37,967 nt of DNA from Frankiales bacterium (lineage in GTDB: Bacteria; Actinomycetota; Actinomycetes; Mycobacteriales; Geodermatophilaceae): NCBI GenBank assembly GCA_025465155.1, contig JAODNJ010000394.1:1-37967 (forward strand), given 5' to 3'. A program made the position numbers and the translations under genes. The notes beneath the pieces were generated by a model that ran no database searches, was not told the origin of the DNA, and saw nothing but the letters and a program-made list of their open reading frames with translations. Each line of letters opens with the position of its first letter. Within the stretch, counting starts at the first letter, position 1. Below are positions 1 to 8,708 of this stretch, piece after piece.

Positions 1-24
1 GCCGCGGCCTGGAGAGGTGGAGCG

Positions 25-1587
25 ATGTACCCGCGTACGTGGGCGGACACCGACCGGCCGGCGATCATCATGGGGTCGACCGGCGAGACGGTCTCCTACC
101 GAGAACTCGACGAGCGGTCCAACCGCCTCGTTCATCTGCTGCGCTCCCGCGGACTGGGCAAGGGTGACGTCGTCGGCGTGCTGCTGGAGAACAATGCGCA
201 CCTGCACGAGGTGACCTGGGCCGCGCGGCGGTCCGGCATGTACTTCACCCCGATCAACCGCCATCTCACCGGGCCCGAGGTGGAGTACATCGTCGCCAAC
301 TCCGGCGCGAAGGCCATCGTCTCCTCGCACGTGCTCGCCGACGCGGCCGCCGCGCTGACCCCGCAGGTCGCACCGGCGCTGCAGGTCCGGCTGATGATGG
401 GCGGGACGATCCCGAGCTGGGAGTCCTACGAGGACGCGACCGCGGGCCAGTCCTCCGAGCCGGTCGACGACGAGGAGGAGGGCGACCTCCTGCAGTACTC
501 CTCGGGGACGACGGGGCGGCCCAAGGGCATCAAGCGGCCGCTGTCCGGCCGGCCGATCAACCTCGAGGGCGACCTGACCGTGCTGTTCCTCCGCGCGATC
601 GGCTTTCCCGAGGGCGGGATCTACCTCAACCCGGCGCCGCTGTACCACACCGCGCCGATCCTGTGGACCATGGGCGTGCACCGGCTCGGCGGCACGGTGG
701 TGATCATGGAGCGGTTCGAGCCGGAGCAGGCTCTCGCGCTGATCGGGCAGCACCAGGTCACCCACGCGCAGTTCGTGCCGTCGATGTTCGTGCGCATGCT
801 CAAGCTCGACGAGGCGACCCGGCAGAAGTACGACGTCTCCAGCCTGCAGACCGTGGTGCACGCCGCCGCGCCGTGCCCTGTGGAGGTCAAGGAGCGGATG
901 ATCGAGTGGTGGGGCCCGATCATCTCGGAGTACTACGGCGCCACCGAGGGCATGGGGGCCACCTTCATCACCGCACCGGAGTGGCTCGGCCACAAGGGGT
1001 CGGTCGGCAAGCCCCTGCAGGGCCTCCCGCACGTGCTCGACGAGGCCGGCCAGGAACTGTCCCCGGGCGAACCCGGCCAGCTGTGGTTCGAGGGCGGCGT
1101 CCCGTTCGAGTACCTCGACGACCCGTCCAAGACCGCGGCCACCCGCAACGACCAGGGCTGGGTGAGCGTCGGTGACGTCGGCTACCGCGACGCCGACGGT
1201 TACCTCTACCTGACCGACCGCGTGTCCAACATGATCATCTCCGGCGGAGTGAACATCTACCCGCAGGAGACCGAGGACCTGCTGCTCACCCATCCCGCGG
1301 TCATGGACGCCGCGGTGATCGGCGTCCCGGACGACGACCTCGGCGAGGTGGTCAAGGCCGTCGTCCAGCCGGTCGACTGGGCGCAGGCGGGACCGGCCCT
1401 GGAGCAGGAGCTGATCGAGTTCTGCCGGACCCGACTGGCGAAGTACAAGTGCCCGCGCAGCGTGGACTTCGACCAGCAGCTGCCCCGGCTGGAGAACGGC
1501 AAGCTGCTCAAGCGGCTGCTGCGCGACCGGTATCGCGCCGTTGCCGCGACCGCTGCCGCTCCCTCTGCGGCCCCCGCGGCGGGCTGA
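25..1587 (+). CDS. Acyl-CoA synthetase (AMP-forming), FadD-like
   Basis: A 520-residue member of the ANL superfamily, predicted to activate a carboxylic acid with ATP and CoA in the cytoplasm. The P-loop YSSGTTGRPKG lies at residues 158-168. It is followed by a YYGATEG adenylate-binding motif, a GDVGYRDADGYLYLTDR hinge region, and an ENGK motif near the C-terminus with the probable catalytic Lys at 493. The MYP start is typical of this subgroup and follows a purine-rich GGAGAGGTGG ribosome site, so I keep it although the frame stays open to the left edge. A TesB-type thioesterase follows 6 bp downstream, so the two are probably co-transcribed. Synthetase function is secure; the substrate is unknown. 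Any upstream operon member lies outside the window. Confidence 0.93.
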   Translation: MYPRTWADTDRPAIIMGSTGETVSYRELDERSNRLVHLLRSRGLGKGDVVGVLLENNAHLHEVTWAARRSGMYFTPINRHLTGPEVEYIVANSGAKAIVSSHVLADAAAALTPQVAPALQVRLMMGGTIPSWESYEDATAGQSSEPVDDEEEGDLLQYSSGTTGRPKGIKRPLSGRPINLEGDLTVLFLRAIGFPEGGIYLNPAPLYHTAPILWTMGVHRLGGTVVIMERFEPEQALALIGQHQVTHAQFVPSMFVRMLKLDEATRQKYDVSSLQTVVHAAAPCPVEVKERMIEWWGPIISEYYGATEGMGATFITAPEWLGHKGSVGKPLQGLPHVLDEAGQELSPGEPGQLWFEGGVPFEYLDDPSKTAATRNDQGWVSVGDVGYRDADGYLYLTDRVSNMIISGGVNIYPQETEDLLLTHPAVMDAAVIGVPDDDLGEVVKAVVQPVDWAQAGPALEQELIEFCRTRLAKYKCPRSVDFDQQLPRLENGKLLKRLLRDRYRAVAATAAAPSAAPAAG

Positions 1588-1593
1588 GCCCGC

Positions 1594-2499
1594 GTGGCGT
1601 CCGCGGAGGTGCGCACCGGCGGGGGAGCGGCCGGGCTGCAGGAACTGCTCGACCTCGAACAGCTCGGCGAGCACGTGTTCCGCGGCCGCTCCCGACAGCC
1701 GGCGACCACCCGCGTGTTCGGCGGCCAGGTCGCCGCCCAGGCGCTCGTGGCGGCCGGGCGCACGGTTCGCGACGCCCACCCGGTGCACTCGCTGCACGGC
1801 TACTTCCTCCGCCCGGGGAACCCCGCCGAGCCCATCGACTACCTCGTCGAGGAGGTCCGCGACGGCCGGAGCCTGGCGACCCGGCGGGTCACTGCGGTGC
1901 AGGGGGACGAGGAGGTGTTCATGTCCGCGGCCTCCTTCCACCGCCTGGAGGAGGGGGTCGCGCACCAACTCCCGGTTGCCGAGCCGTTCGCGGCGGAGGA
2001 CGTGCCGCCGGCCGAGCGGGTGATGGAGCTCGCCGACGACGCGACGCGGACCTGGCTCACCGCCATCCAGGACCTGTTCCCGCTCGACGTCCGCTTCCTG
2101 GACGAGCCGATCCGGGCCGCCGTCGTCCGGGGGGAGCGGCCGGCCCCCCGGCAGCGCTTCCTGGTCCGGTCGTCGTCCTCCCTGCCCGACGACCCGCTGG
2201 TCCACGTCTGTGCGGCCGCGTACGTCTCGGACCTGTTCCTGCTGTCGACGGCGCTGGCACCGCACGGGCTGCTGATGGGCCACCCGGCCGTCTCGGCGGC
2301 GAGCCTCGACCACGCGCTGTGGTTCCACACCCCGTTCCGCGCCGACGAGTGGCTGCTCTACGAGATGGAGGGCATCTGGGCCGGCCACGGCCGGGCGCTG
2401 TGCCGGGGCCACCTCTTCGACGCGCGGGGCAACCTGCTGGCCTCGGTGGTGCAGGAGGGCAGGGTCCGCCCGAGGGCCCCGGAGGGCTCCCGGGACTGA
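1594..2499 (+). CDS. Acyl-CoA thioesterase II (TesB-like)
   Basis: A 301-residue double-hotdog thioesterase, predicted to hydrolyse acyl-CoA to free acid and CoA. The N-terminal hotdog carries TTRVFGGQVAAQAL. The C-terminal hotdog carries SLDHALWFHTPFRADEWLLY and ends in VVQEGRVR, matching the TesB Asp and Gln catalytic positions. Length is slightly above the usual 285-290 residues. The GTG start at 1594 lies 6 bp after the synthetase stop, so translation is probably coupled. A synthetase next to a thioesterase suggests control of the free CoA pool during catabolism of a poorly processed acid; that role is inferred. Confidence 0.9.
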   Translation: MASAEVRTGGGAAGLQELLDLEQLGEHVFRGRSRQPATTRVFGGQVAAQALVAAGRTVRDAHPVHSLHGYFLRPGNPAEPIDYLVEEVRDGRSLATRRVTAVQGDEEVFMSAASFHRLEEGVAHQLPVAEPFAAEDVPPAERVMELADDATRTWLTAIQDLFPLDVRFLDEPIRAAVVRGERPAPRQRFLVRSSSSLPDDPLVHVCAAAYVSDLFLLSTALAPHGLLMGHPAVSAASLDHALWFHTPFRADEWLLYEMEGIWAGHGRALCRGHLFDARGNLLASVVQEGRVRPRAPEGSRD

Positions 2500-2513
2500 C
2501 CCGGCCGGTGGCC

Positions 2514-3104
2514 CTACGTCGGGTTGCGCTCGCCGAAGTCGATGTCGCGGACGGTGCGCAGCGGTACGACGTCGGTACGGCCGAGCCAGGACGGCTTCGC
2601 CTGGTGGCCCGCGGGGGGTCGGGCCCAGTCGACCCTGTCGCCCCAGTTCTCCCGGGTCATCTTCTGCGGGTGGTCCGGGTCGTGCCGGGCGCACGCGGCC
2701 GCGTAGTCCCGGGCGAAGCGCTGGGACTCGTAGGCGATCCACCAGTCCTCCTCGCGCGACCACTGTCCGCCGCCGGCGTAGGTGAGGATCTGCAGTGACT
2801 CGAATCCGAACGGCTCTGCGCCGGGCTCCGGGTTGTCCGCCCGGTTCACGCCCTTCCACACCACGCGGGACCCGTCGATGACATACCAGATCATCGGCGT
2901 GTAGACGGCGGGCGCTTCCGACATCGTGCCGTCGAGGAACAGCTCGATCTCCCGGGGGCCGCGGAACCTGCCCCAGTAGTGGTCCCAGTAGAGGGCGTCG
3001 TCGGTGAAGAGCTCCGACCAGGCCTTCCAGTCCTCGAAGACAGGCCCGGTCAGGTAGTAGTGCCGGAAGGCATCCTCGACCTCGTCCCGGCTGAACTCGC
3101 TCAT
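2514..3104 (-). CDS. NTF2-like / SnoaL-like domain protein
   Basis: About 196 residues starting MSEFSRDEVEDAFRHYY. An upstream in-frame start exists at 3167, but the ATG at 3104 is preceded by a strong AGGAGGAA site (3109-3117), so I prefer it. The N-terminal half (FEDWKAWSELFTDDALYWD, then a FRGPREIELFL segment) has the alternating helix and sheet pattern of NTF2-like alpha+beta cone folds. Such folds are used by ketosteroid isomerases, SnoaL cyclases, dehydratases and small subunits of ring-hydroxylating dioxygenases. No catalytic assignment is possible. It is divergent from the dehydrogenase at 3185 and convergent with the thioesterase. Its C-terminal 60 residues are Trp/Pro-rich and beyond the usual domain length. 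Confidence 0.8.
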   Translation of the reverse strand: MSEFSRDEVEDAFRHYYLTGPVFEDWKAWSELFTDDALYWDHYWGRFRGPREIELFLDGTMSEAPAVYTPMIWYVIDGSRVVWKGVNRADNPEPGAEPFGFESLQILTYAGGGQWSREEDWWIAYESQRFARDYAAACARHDPDHPQKMTRENWGDRVDWARPPAGHQAKPSWLGRTDVVPLRTVRDIDFGERNPT

Positions 3105-3132
3105 CCGATTCCTCCTCATCCCCGCCCGCGTG

Positions 3133-3160
3133 CCGCTATCGTCCAACTGATTGCACTCAA
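3133..3160 (-). promoter_or_regulatory. Possible promoter of the NTF2-like gene
   Basis: On the minus strand a TTGAGT (3155-3160) and a TAGCGG (3133-3138) are separated by 16 bp. This would start transcription about 20 nt before the ATG at 3104. It is visual matching only; the -10 is weak but resembles other TAGNGT boxes in this window. Confidence 0.3.
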
Positions 3161-3184
3161 ACCACAAGGCCGGGAGGACAGCCC

Positions 3185-4030
3185 GTGACCGACACCGGTC
3201 CCCACGGAACCGTGGGCTTCATCGGTGCCGGCTCCATGGGCGGTCCGATGGTCGAGCGGCTCCTGGCGTCCGGCCACGAGGTGCACCTCTATGCCCGCCG
3301 CGCCGAGGTGGCCGAGCGCTACGCCGCCCTCGGTGCGGTGGCCGAGCCCTCCCCGGCGGTGGTCGCCGGGGCGGCCGGGGTGCTGGTGCTCTGCCCGTTC
3401 TCCGAGCAGCAGCTCGCCGAGCTCACCGAGGGTCCGGACGGCGTGCTGGCCCACCTGCGGCCGGGCACGGTCGTCGTCCAGCACGCCACGGTGTCGATCG
3501 ACGCGGTGCGGCGGCTGGCGGCCGGGGCGGCCGAGCGGGGCGCTGCCGTGCTGGACGCCCCCATCAGCGGTCGGGCGGAGGACGTCCGCGCCGGGCGGCT
3601 GACCGTGCTCGTCGGTGGTGACCCCGCAGTCCTCGCCGCGGCAGCCGCGCCGTTGCGCGCCTACGCGGGCACGGTCCTGCCGACAGGACCGGTGGGCAGC
3701 GCCACGGCGGCCAAGCTGGTGAACAACCTCGTCTTCGCCGCGCACGTCCAGGTCGCCGCGGCGGCGCTGCGCCTGGGTCGCGATCTCGGGATCGCCGAGA
3801 GCGACCTGCTGGCGGTGCTGACCGCCAGCAGCGGGGCCAGCACGGCGCTCGCGATCCTCCGGGAGGTCGGTGATCTCGGCGCGTTCGTGGCGTCCGCCGG
3901 CCCGTACCTGGTCAAGGACGTCGCCGCGGCCGAGGCCGCCGCGACCGCGCTCGGCGTCGACACCGGCGCGCTCGGTTCCGCCGCCCGCACCGGTCCGGTG
4001 GACCTCACGCCCTCGTCCGAAACGTCCTGA
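3185..4030 (+). CDS. NAD(P)-dependent 3-hydroxyisobutyrate/6-phosphogluconate dehydrogenase-like
   Basis: 281 residues of the beta-hydroxyacid dehydrogenase family, which oxidise 3-hydroxy acids or reduce the matching semialdehydes. The N-terminal Rossmann motif GFIGAGSMGGPM is at residues 11-22. The substrate-binding DAPISGR segment is at 124-130. The conserved catalytic Lys is K177 in AAKLVNN. The start is GTG after GGGAGGACA. The C-terminus is somewhat short for the family (often 290-300). An enoyl-CoA hydratase follows 9 bp downstream, so a hydration-then-oxidation pair on a branched or hydroxylated acid is plausible, though inferred. The family is clear and the substrate is not. Confidence 0.88.
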   Translation: MTDTGPHGTVGFIGAGSMGGPMVERLLASGHEVHLYARRAEVAERYAALGAVAEPSPAVVAGAAGVLVLCPFSEQQLAELTEGPDGVLAHLRPGTVVVQHATVSIDAVRRLAAGAAERGAAVLDAPISGRAEDVRAGRLTVLVGGDPAVLAAAAAPLRAYAGTVLPTGPVGSATAAKLVNNLVFAAHVQVAAAALRLGRDLGIAESDLLAVLTASSGASTALAILREVGDLGAFVASAGPYLVKDVAAAEAAATALGVDTGALGSAARTGPVDLTPSSETS

Positions 4031-4039
4031 GGAGGACTC

Positions 4040-4855
4040 ATGGCAATCGATGGACCCCGCCCGCCGGAGGGTGACTGGCTGGGCACGCCGTACCTGCGCT
4101 TCGATCGGCTCGGCCCGTTCGCGCGGGTGACCGTGGACCGGCCGGAGGCGCGCAACGCGTTGAGCCCCGCCATGTACTGGGGGATCCGCTACGCGATCCA
4201 GCGGGTCGAGCGGGATCCCGACCTGGCGGGCCTGCTGCTGACCGGGACCGGCGACGTGTTCGTGCCCGGCGGCGACCTGGGCCGGGAGGGCCCGGACGGG
4301 TGGACCGACTTCTCGCAGTTCCTCATGGACGCCACGCCGTTCGACACGCTGCGTCAGGCGGTCAAGCCGGTGGTGTGCGCCGTGAACGGCATCTGCCAGG
4401 GCGGCGGGCTGCAGATCGCACTCTGCTCGGACCTGGCCGTCGTCAGCGAGCGGGCGACCTTCCGGGTGCCCGAGCTGTTCCGGGGGATCGCCGACACCTA
4501 CTACAGCCAGATGCTCGTGCGCACGGTCGGTCCGGTGCGCACCCGGGACCTGATGTTCACCGGCCGGGTGCTCACGGCGGCGGAGGCCCTGGACTGGGGC
4601 CTGGTCTCGCGGGTGGTCGCGCACGAGGACCTGCTGGACGCCGCGACCGCCGAGCTCACCACCATCTGCCGCACCGCCCCCGGTGCCCGCAACGACATCA
4701 AGCGCAGCCTGGATGCGCAGATCGGTCTCTACGACCGCATCGCCATGCGCACGAGCATGGCGGGGGAGGAGTCCCGGGAGGGATGGCGCGCGTTCAGCGA
4801 GCGGCGCTCGCCCGAGTGGGTGCCCGCCGAGCTGCGGACCAACGGCCGCCTGTAG
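4040..4855 (+). CDS. Enoyl-CoA hydratase/isomerase family protein
   Basis: 271 residues of the crotonase superfamily. The first oxyanion-hole segment is GDVFVPGGDLG, and the second is AVNGICQGGGLQIAL. The FRVPELFRGIAD segment supplies a Glu near a usual catalytic position. A GAGGAGG site sits just before the ATG. It probably hydrates or isomerises an unsaturated acyl-CoA in the same transcript as the upstream dehydrogenase. The C-terminal 50 residues (RSLDAQIGLYDR to the end) form the trimerisation helices usual in this family. It is convergent with, and only 4 bp from, the synthetase stop on the other strand. Confidence 0.9.
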   Translation: MAIDGPRPPEGDWLGTPYLRFDRLGPFARVTVDRPEARNALSPAMYWGIRYAIQRVERDPDLAGLLLTGTGDVFVPGGDLGREGPDGWTDFSQFLMDATPFDTLRQAVKPVVCAVNGICQGGGLQIALCSDLAVVSERATFRVPELFRGIADTYYSQMLVRTVGPVRTRDLMFTGRVLTAAEALDWGLVSRVVAHEDLLDAATAELTTICRTAPGARNDIKRSLDAQIGLYDRIAMRTSMAGEESREGWRAFSERRSPEWVPAELRTNGRL

Positions 4856-4859
4856 CCGC

Positions 4860-6422
4860 TCAGACCACCGCGGCCGCGCGGTCGGCCAGCCGGGACCGCA
4901 GGAGCTTCTTGTCGATCTTGCCGGTGGGCAGCTTGGGCAACTCGTCGACGACGACCACCTCGCGCGGCGCCTTGTAGCGGGCGATGCGCGCGCTGACGTG
5001 GTCGCGGAGCTGCTCCGTGGTCGGGGCCTCGGGTCCCGCGGGGACGACGACGGCGCAGACGGCCTCGCCCCAGCGGGGGTCCGGGACGCCGACCACCGCG
5101 CACTCGGCCACCGCCGGGTGGCCGGCGACCGCCTCCTCCACCTCGAGGGAGTAGACGTTCTCGCCGCCGGAGATGATCACGTCCTTCTTCCGGTCGACCA
5201 GGTGCAGCAGCCCCTCGCCGTCCAGCAGCCCGATGTCGCCGGTGGCGCACCAGCCGTCGCGCAGCGTCGCCGCGGTGGCCACGGAGTCGTTCCAGTAGCC
5301 GCGGAACATCGCCGGCGAGCGGACGACGATCTCGCCCGGTTCGCCGGGCGGCACGTCGCGGCCGTCGTCGTCGAGGATGCGCACCTCGGTGTCGGGGAAG
5401 GGGTGGCCCACCGAGCCGAGCCGGGCACGGTCCCGCTCGCTGTCCCCCCGGTGCAGCTCCCGGGGGAGGCCCGAGGTCATCACCTCGGTCTGGCCGTAGA
5501 GGTTGAGGAACCCCGCGCCGGGCATCGCGGTCAGGGCGGACCGCAGCGTGGCACTCGTGATCGGGGCGGCGGAGTAGACGACGGTCCGCACACCGGCGAG
5601 TGCGCCGGGGTGGGCCGGGGCCTCCTGCAGCAGGGCCTGCAGCATCGTCGGGGCCAGGTGCAGCACCGTCACGTCGTCGGCGGGGATCGAAGCCAGGGCG
5701 GCGGCCGGGTCGAAGGCGCGGTGCAGCACCGCGGTGCCGCCCCGGGCGTGCAGACCTTGGCCGATCGCCATGGCGCCGATGTGGAACAGCGGCATCACCA
5801 GCAGGACGCGGTCGGAGCTGCCCGTGCGCATCTCGACGTTCATGACGAACGCGCCGCGGCGCATCTCCCGCTGGCCGAGCACGCAGCCCTTGGGGCGTCC
5901 GGTCGTCCCGCTGGTGAAGATCAGGCAGGCGACGTCGTCCGGTCGGGCGGCAAAGGGCAGATCGCGTCCGGAACCGGACGCCAGGACGTCCTCGTAGCCG
6001 GTCGCACCGTCGGTGGTGGGGCCGTCCAGGCACACGACGGTCTCCAGGCCCGGCAGCCCGGCCCGCAGGGCCGCCATCATCGGTAGGTACTCCGCGTCGG
6101 CGAACAGCACCCGCGGGGCGGCGTCGGCCAGGATCGCGGCGATCTCCGGCGCGGCGAGACGGAAGTTCACCGTCGCGACGATCAGCCCGGACAGTTGCCC
6201 GGCGGCCAGCACCTCGCCGAAGGGGATGCTGTTGCGGCCGAGGACGGCGATCCGGTCCTGCCGGCGCAGGCCCAGGTCCGCGAGCGCCGCGGCCAGCGCG
6301 GTCGCCCGCTCGCGGAGCCCGGCGTGGCTGCGCACGTCGTCGCCGGACACGTACGCCGGCACGTCCGGGAAGCGCAGGGCGTTGTCGAGCACGATGTCGC
6401 CCAGGGTGAGGTCGAACGGCAT
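4860..6422 (-). CDS. Acyl-CoA synthetase (AMP-forming), FadD-like
   Basis: A 520-residue ANL-family ligase. The P-loop FTSGTTGRPKG is at residues 169-179. LYGQTEV, a GDIGLLDGEGLLHLVDRKKD hinge, ISGGENVYSLEVEE and the terminal LPTGKIDKK Lys motif follow in order. It is the last gene of a minus-strand run but has its own control region: an 18-bp inverted repeat lies at 6453-6470, only 31 bp before the ATG, and contains a perfect TTGACA. It may therefore be transcribed alone as well as with the SDR genes upstream. A CGGAG ribosome site precedes the start. The substrate is unknown. Confidence 0.93.
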   Translation of the reverse strand: MPFDLTLGDIVLDNALRFPDVPAYVSGDDVRSHAGLRERATALAAALADLGLRRQDRIAVLGRNSIPFGEVLAAGQLSGLIVATVNFRLAAPEIAAILADAAPRVLFADAEYLPMMAALRAGLPGLETVVCLDGPTTDGATGYEDVLASGSGRDLPFAARPDDVACLIFTSGTTGRPKGCVLGQREMRRGAFVMNVEMRTGSSDRVLLVMPLFHIGAMAIGQGLHARGGTAVLHRAFDPAAALASIPADDVTVLHLAPTMLQALLQEAPAHPGALAGVRTVVYSAAPITSATLRSALTAMPGAGFLNLYGQTEVMTSGLPRELHRGDSERDRARLGSVGHPFPDTEVRILDDDGRDVPPGEPGEIVVRSPAMFRGYWNDSVATAATLRDGWCATGDIGLLDGEGLLHLVDRKKDVIISGGENVYSLEVEEAVAGHPAVAECAVVGVPDPRWGEAVCAVVVPAGPEAPTTEQLRDHVSARIARYKAPREVVVVDELPKLPTGKIDKKLLRSRLADRAAAVV

Positions 6423-6453
6423 GAGCGGCTCCGGGGCATCGGCATCGACGGAC

Positions 6454-6469
6454 TTGACGATCCTGTCAA
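6454..6469. promoter_or_regulatory. Operator A, TTGACR-N4-YGTCAA inverted repeat
   Basis: TTGACGATCCTGTCAA, extended by an outer C/G pair to an 18-bp repeat (6453-6470). It lies between the SDR stop (6514) and the start of the minus-strand synthetase (6422). Read on the minus strand it contains TTGACA, a perfect -35 box. It matches the repeat seen at five other intergenic places, so it is probably a TetR-type operator. The regulator is inferred, not shown. Confidence 0.7.
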
Positions 6470-6513
6470 GCGAGCGGCCGGCGGGGCAAGGAGCGCGGCT
6501 GCGGAAGGTCTGC

Positions 6514-7281
6514 TCAGAGCGGCCTGCGGACGTATCCGCCGTCGACGAGCAGGGTCTGCCCGGTGATGAACGAGGCCTCGGGCGAGCAGAGGAACAGGCC
6601 GGCGTCGACGAGGTCCGCCATGCGGCCCGGCCGCTTGATCATCTGCTGGGCGACGATCGCATCCTGGACGCCGGTCCGCGCCGGGTCGTTCGCCCAGACG
6701 ACGGCCGACTCGGAGTCCACCAGCCCGGGCGCGATGCCGTTGACCCGGATCCCGTCGGCGGCGAAGGCCTCCGCCAGGCTGACGGTCAACGAGTTGACGC
6801 CGATCTTGGACACGCCGTAGGCCCCGGCGCCGAGCCAGGCTGCCATCGACGACATGTTCACGACCGCCGCACCCTCCCGCCCCGCCATCGCCGGCCGACA
6901 GGCCGCCGAGCAGGCCAGCACCCCCAGCACGTTCACCTCGAGCACGTGCCGCCAGGCCGGCAGCGCCTCGAGGCTGAAGGGCAGCTGGGCGTGCTCGAGG
7001 TGGATGCCGGCGTTGTTGACCAGGACGTCGATGCCGCCGAACCTGTCGACCGCCGCGGCCACGGCGCTCTCCACCGCGGAGGCGTCGGCGACGTCCATCG
7101 CGAGGCCGATCGCCGTCGCCCCGTGCGCTCGCACGACCTCCACCACCCGGTCGGCGGGTTCGGCGTCCACGTCGGTCACGACGACGGCGGCCCCCTCGTC
7201 GGCGAAGCGGAGGGCGAACCGCCGCCCGATGCCTGCGCCGCTCCCCGTGATCAGCACGACCTTGTTCTCGAACCTGCGCAC
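6514..7281 (-). CDS. SDR family oxidoreductase (canonical)
   Basis: 255 residues of the classical short-chain dehydrogenase family. The cofactor motif TGSGAGIG is at 12-19 and NNAG at 89-92. The catalytic Ser is in NMSSMA (about 144-145), and Tyr155 and Lys159 form YGVSK. LLVDGG is near the C-terminus. TDVD at the end of beta-2 suggests NAD(H) rather than NADP(H). The GTG start follows GGAAGG. It is the only canonical SDR of the three in this run; the next two upstream lack the YxxxK pair. It likely oxidises a hydroxyl or reduces a ketone on a CoA-linked or cyclic intermediate. Confidence 0.92.
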   Translation of the reverse strand: MRRFENKVVLITGSGAGIGRRFALRFADEGAAVVVTDVDAEPADRVVEVVRAHGATAIGLAMDVADASAVESAVAAAVDRFGGIDVLVNNAGIHLEHAQLPFSLEALPAWRHVLEVNVLGVLACSAACRPAMAGREGAAVVNMSSMAAWLGAGAYGVSKIGVNSLTVSLAEAFAADGIRVNGIAPGLVDSESAVVWANDPARTGVQDAIVAQQMIKRPGRMADLVDAGLFLCSPEASFITGQTLLVDGGYVRRPL

Positions 7282-7309
7282 GGGGGGCCTTCCGGAGGGA
7301 GGGGGCGGG

Positions 7310-8137
7310 TCAGAGGTGGGCGCTGCCGCCGCCGACGACGGGGATGGACTGACCGGTGATCCGCCCGGCCTGCCGCGAGCAGAGGAAGGCGACGACTGCG
7401 GCCATCTCCTCCGGTTCGCCGAACCGGCGCAGGGGGATGCCCGCGGTGAACCCCGCGGTGACCTCCTCCACCGTGGAGCCGCGGTCCTCGGCCAGCCACC
7501 GCCAGTAGGCGCGGTTGCGCTCGGTGAGGATCGAGCCGGTGAGGAGGTTGTTGACGGTGATGCCGTCGTCCCGCAGCCGGGCGGCGAGCATCCGGTACAT
7601 GCCTGCGACCGCCGGGCGGACCGCGTTGGGCAGCACGTGCGGCAGGTGCGTGGCCGGCTCGCGGGCCACGCCGGAACCGATGTTGCAGATCCGGCCCCAC
7701 CGCTGGTCCCGCATGTCCGGGATCACCGCATCGGCCAGCGCCCAGGCGGCGACGAGCAGGTGGTCGAACTCGCGCCGGTACTCACCGGCGGGCATCGACG
7801 CGAAGGTCCCCGCGCCCGGGCCGCTGCCCTCCTTCCCGGCGTCGATCACGTGGCCGATCACGTTGCTGACGGCGATCCCGACCGGTCCGAACCACTCCCG
7901 TGCGACGTCGACGACGCGGCGCACCTGCTCCGGGTCGGTCATGTCGGCCGGCACCGCCTCCACCCGCCCGGGGGCGAGCGCCCCGAGCGCCGCGGCGGTC
8001 TCGTCCAGCGACGCCGGCGTCCGGGCGGTGACGACCACGGACGCGCCTTCCCGGACGAGTGCCGCCGCGATCGCCCGGCCGATGCCCCGGCTGCCGCCGG
8101 AGACGACCGCGACGCGGCCGGCCAGCCCGTAGTCCAT
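7310..8137 (-). CDS. SDR-like protein lacking the catalytic Tyr/Lys
   Basis: 275 residues with an SDR fold. The nucleotide motif SGGSRGIG is intact at 13-20 and Ser155 is present in NIGSGVAREP. By alignment to GITVN, however, the YxxxK site reads PNAVR (residues 170-174), so both catalytic Tyr and Lys are absent. As I recall, an SDR subgroup related to beta-ketoacyl reductases (often carrying KEP and NVARAG segments) naturally lacks the perfect tetrad, and this protein resembles it. It could bind nucleotide but use other chemistry, or act as a partner subunit. It sits 13 bp from the truncated SDR upstream and 28 bp before the canonical SDR downstream in one operon. Confidence 0.87.
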   Translation of the reverse strand: MDYGLAGRVAVVSGGSRGIGRAIAAALVREGASVVVTARTPASLDETAAALGALAPGRVEAVPADMTDPEQVRRVVDVAREWFGPVGIAVSNVIGHVIDAGKEGSGPGAGTFASMPAGEYRREFDHLLVAAWALADAVIPDMRDQRWGRICNIGSGVAREPATHLPHVLPNAVRPAVAGMYRMLAARLRDDGITVNNLLTGSILTERNRAYWRWLAEDRGSTVEEVTAGFTAGIPLRRFGEPEEMAAVVAFLCSRQAGRITGQSIPVVGGGSAHL

Positions 8138-8150
8138 CAGCGGCCGCTCA

Positions 8151-8702
8151 TCAGAACATCGCCGAACCGGCGCCGCCGTCGACCGTCAGCGTGACGCCGC
8201 TGAGGTAGCCGGCGCCGGTCGAGCACAGGAAGGCGACCGTGTGCGCGACGTCCTCGTCCGTGGCGCTCCCGCCGCGCAGCACGGCATTGGCGGTGACGGC
8301 GTGGGCGCCCTCCTCCGCGGTGACCACCTTGTGCAGGCCCATCATCGCCAGGGAGACGACGGCGCCGATCTCGTCGTCGTCGGCGTCCATGGCGCGGGCG
8401 CGGGCCGATCCGATCCACACCAGCCGGCCCCACCGCCGCGACACCATCCCGGGCAGCCCGGTCCGGTAGTCCTCGACGGTCCGGACGACCGCATCCCAGG
8501 CGGCGGTGAGGTCGCCGAGGGCGTCCGGACCGAGCAGTGCGCCGGGGGAGCGGCGGTCGCCGTGCGAGACGACGATGTCGCAGCCCACCGGCGAGTCGGC
8601 CAGGGTCACGCCCTCGGCGGCCAGTACACCGGCGCAGGCGCGACCCAGGCCGCTGTCGCGGCCGACCACATAGGCCGACCGGCCGGTGATCCCGAGGTCC
8701 AC
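8151..8702 (-). CDS. Short, divergent SDR-like protein (probably non-catalytic)
   Basis: Only 183 residues against about 250 for the family. The start (MDLGITGRSAYVVG) and end (LCSTGAGYLSGVTLTVDGG) match the flanking SDRs, but the middle of the Rossmann fold (helices C to E) is shortened. The glycine motif reads GRDSGLG instead of TGxxxGxG. Ser99 remains in WIGSARA, but the position aligned with YxxxK reads GAVVS. The frame is intact and the gene is tightly packed (6 bp after the CMD gene, 13 bp before the next SDR), so it looks maintained rather than decaying. It may be a structural partner of the adjacent SDR. The GTG start has no clear ribosome site. Confidence 0.78.
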   Translation of the reverse strand: MDLGITGRSAYVVGRDSGLGRACAGVLAAEGVTLADSPVGCDIVVSHGDRRSPGALLGPDALGDLTAAWDAVVRTVEDYRTGLPGMVSRRWGRLVWIGSARARAMDADDDEIGAVVSLAMMGLHKVVTAEEGAHAVTANAVLRGGSATDEDVAHTVAFLCSTGAGYLSGVTLTVDGGAGSAMF

Positions 8703-8708
8703 GGCGGC

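Noticed and set aside
2490-2504. CCGGG-ACTGA-CCCGG hairpin at the end of the thioesterase gene
   Set aside because: Only a 5-bp stem overlapping the stop codon; not enough to call a terminator.
3116-4624. Long minus-strand open frame opposite the dehydrogenase and hydratase
   Set aside because: Low-complexity composition, no domain pattern, and it overlaps two real plus-strand genes.
6785-6798. GTCAAC-GA-GTTGAC inverted repeat resembling an operator
   Set aside because: It is inside the canonical SDR coding region, its half-sites face the opposite way, and the spacing is 2 bp, not 6.
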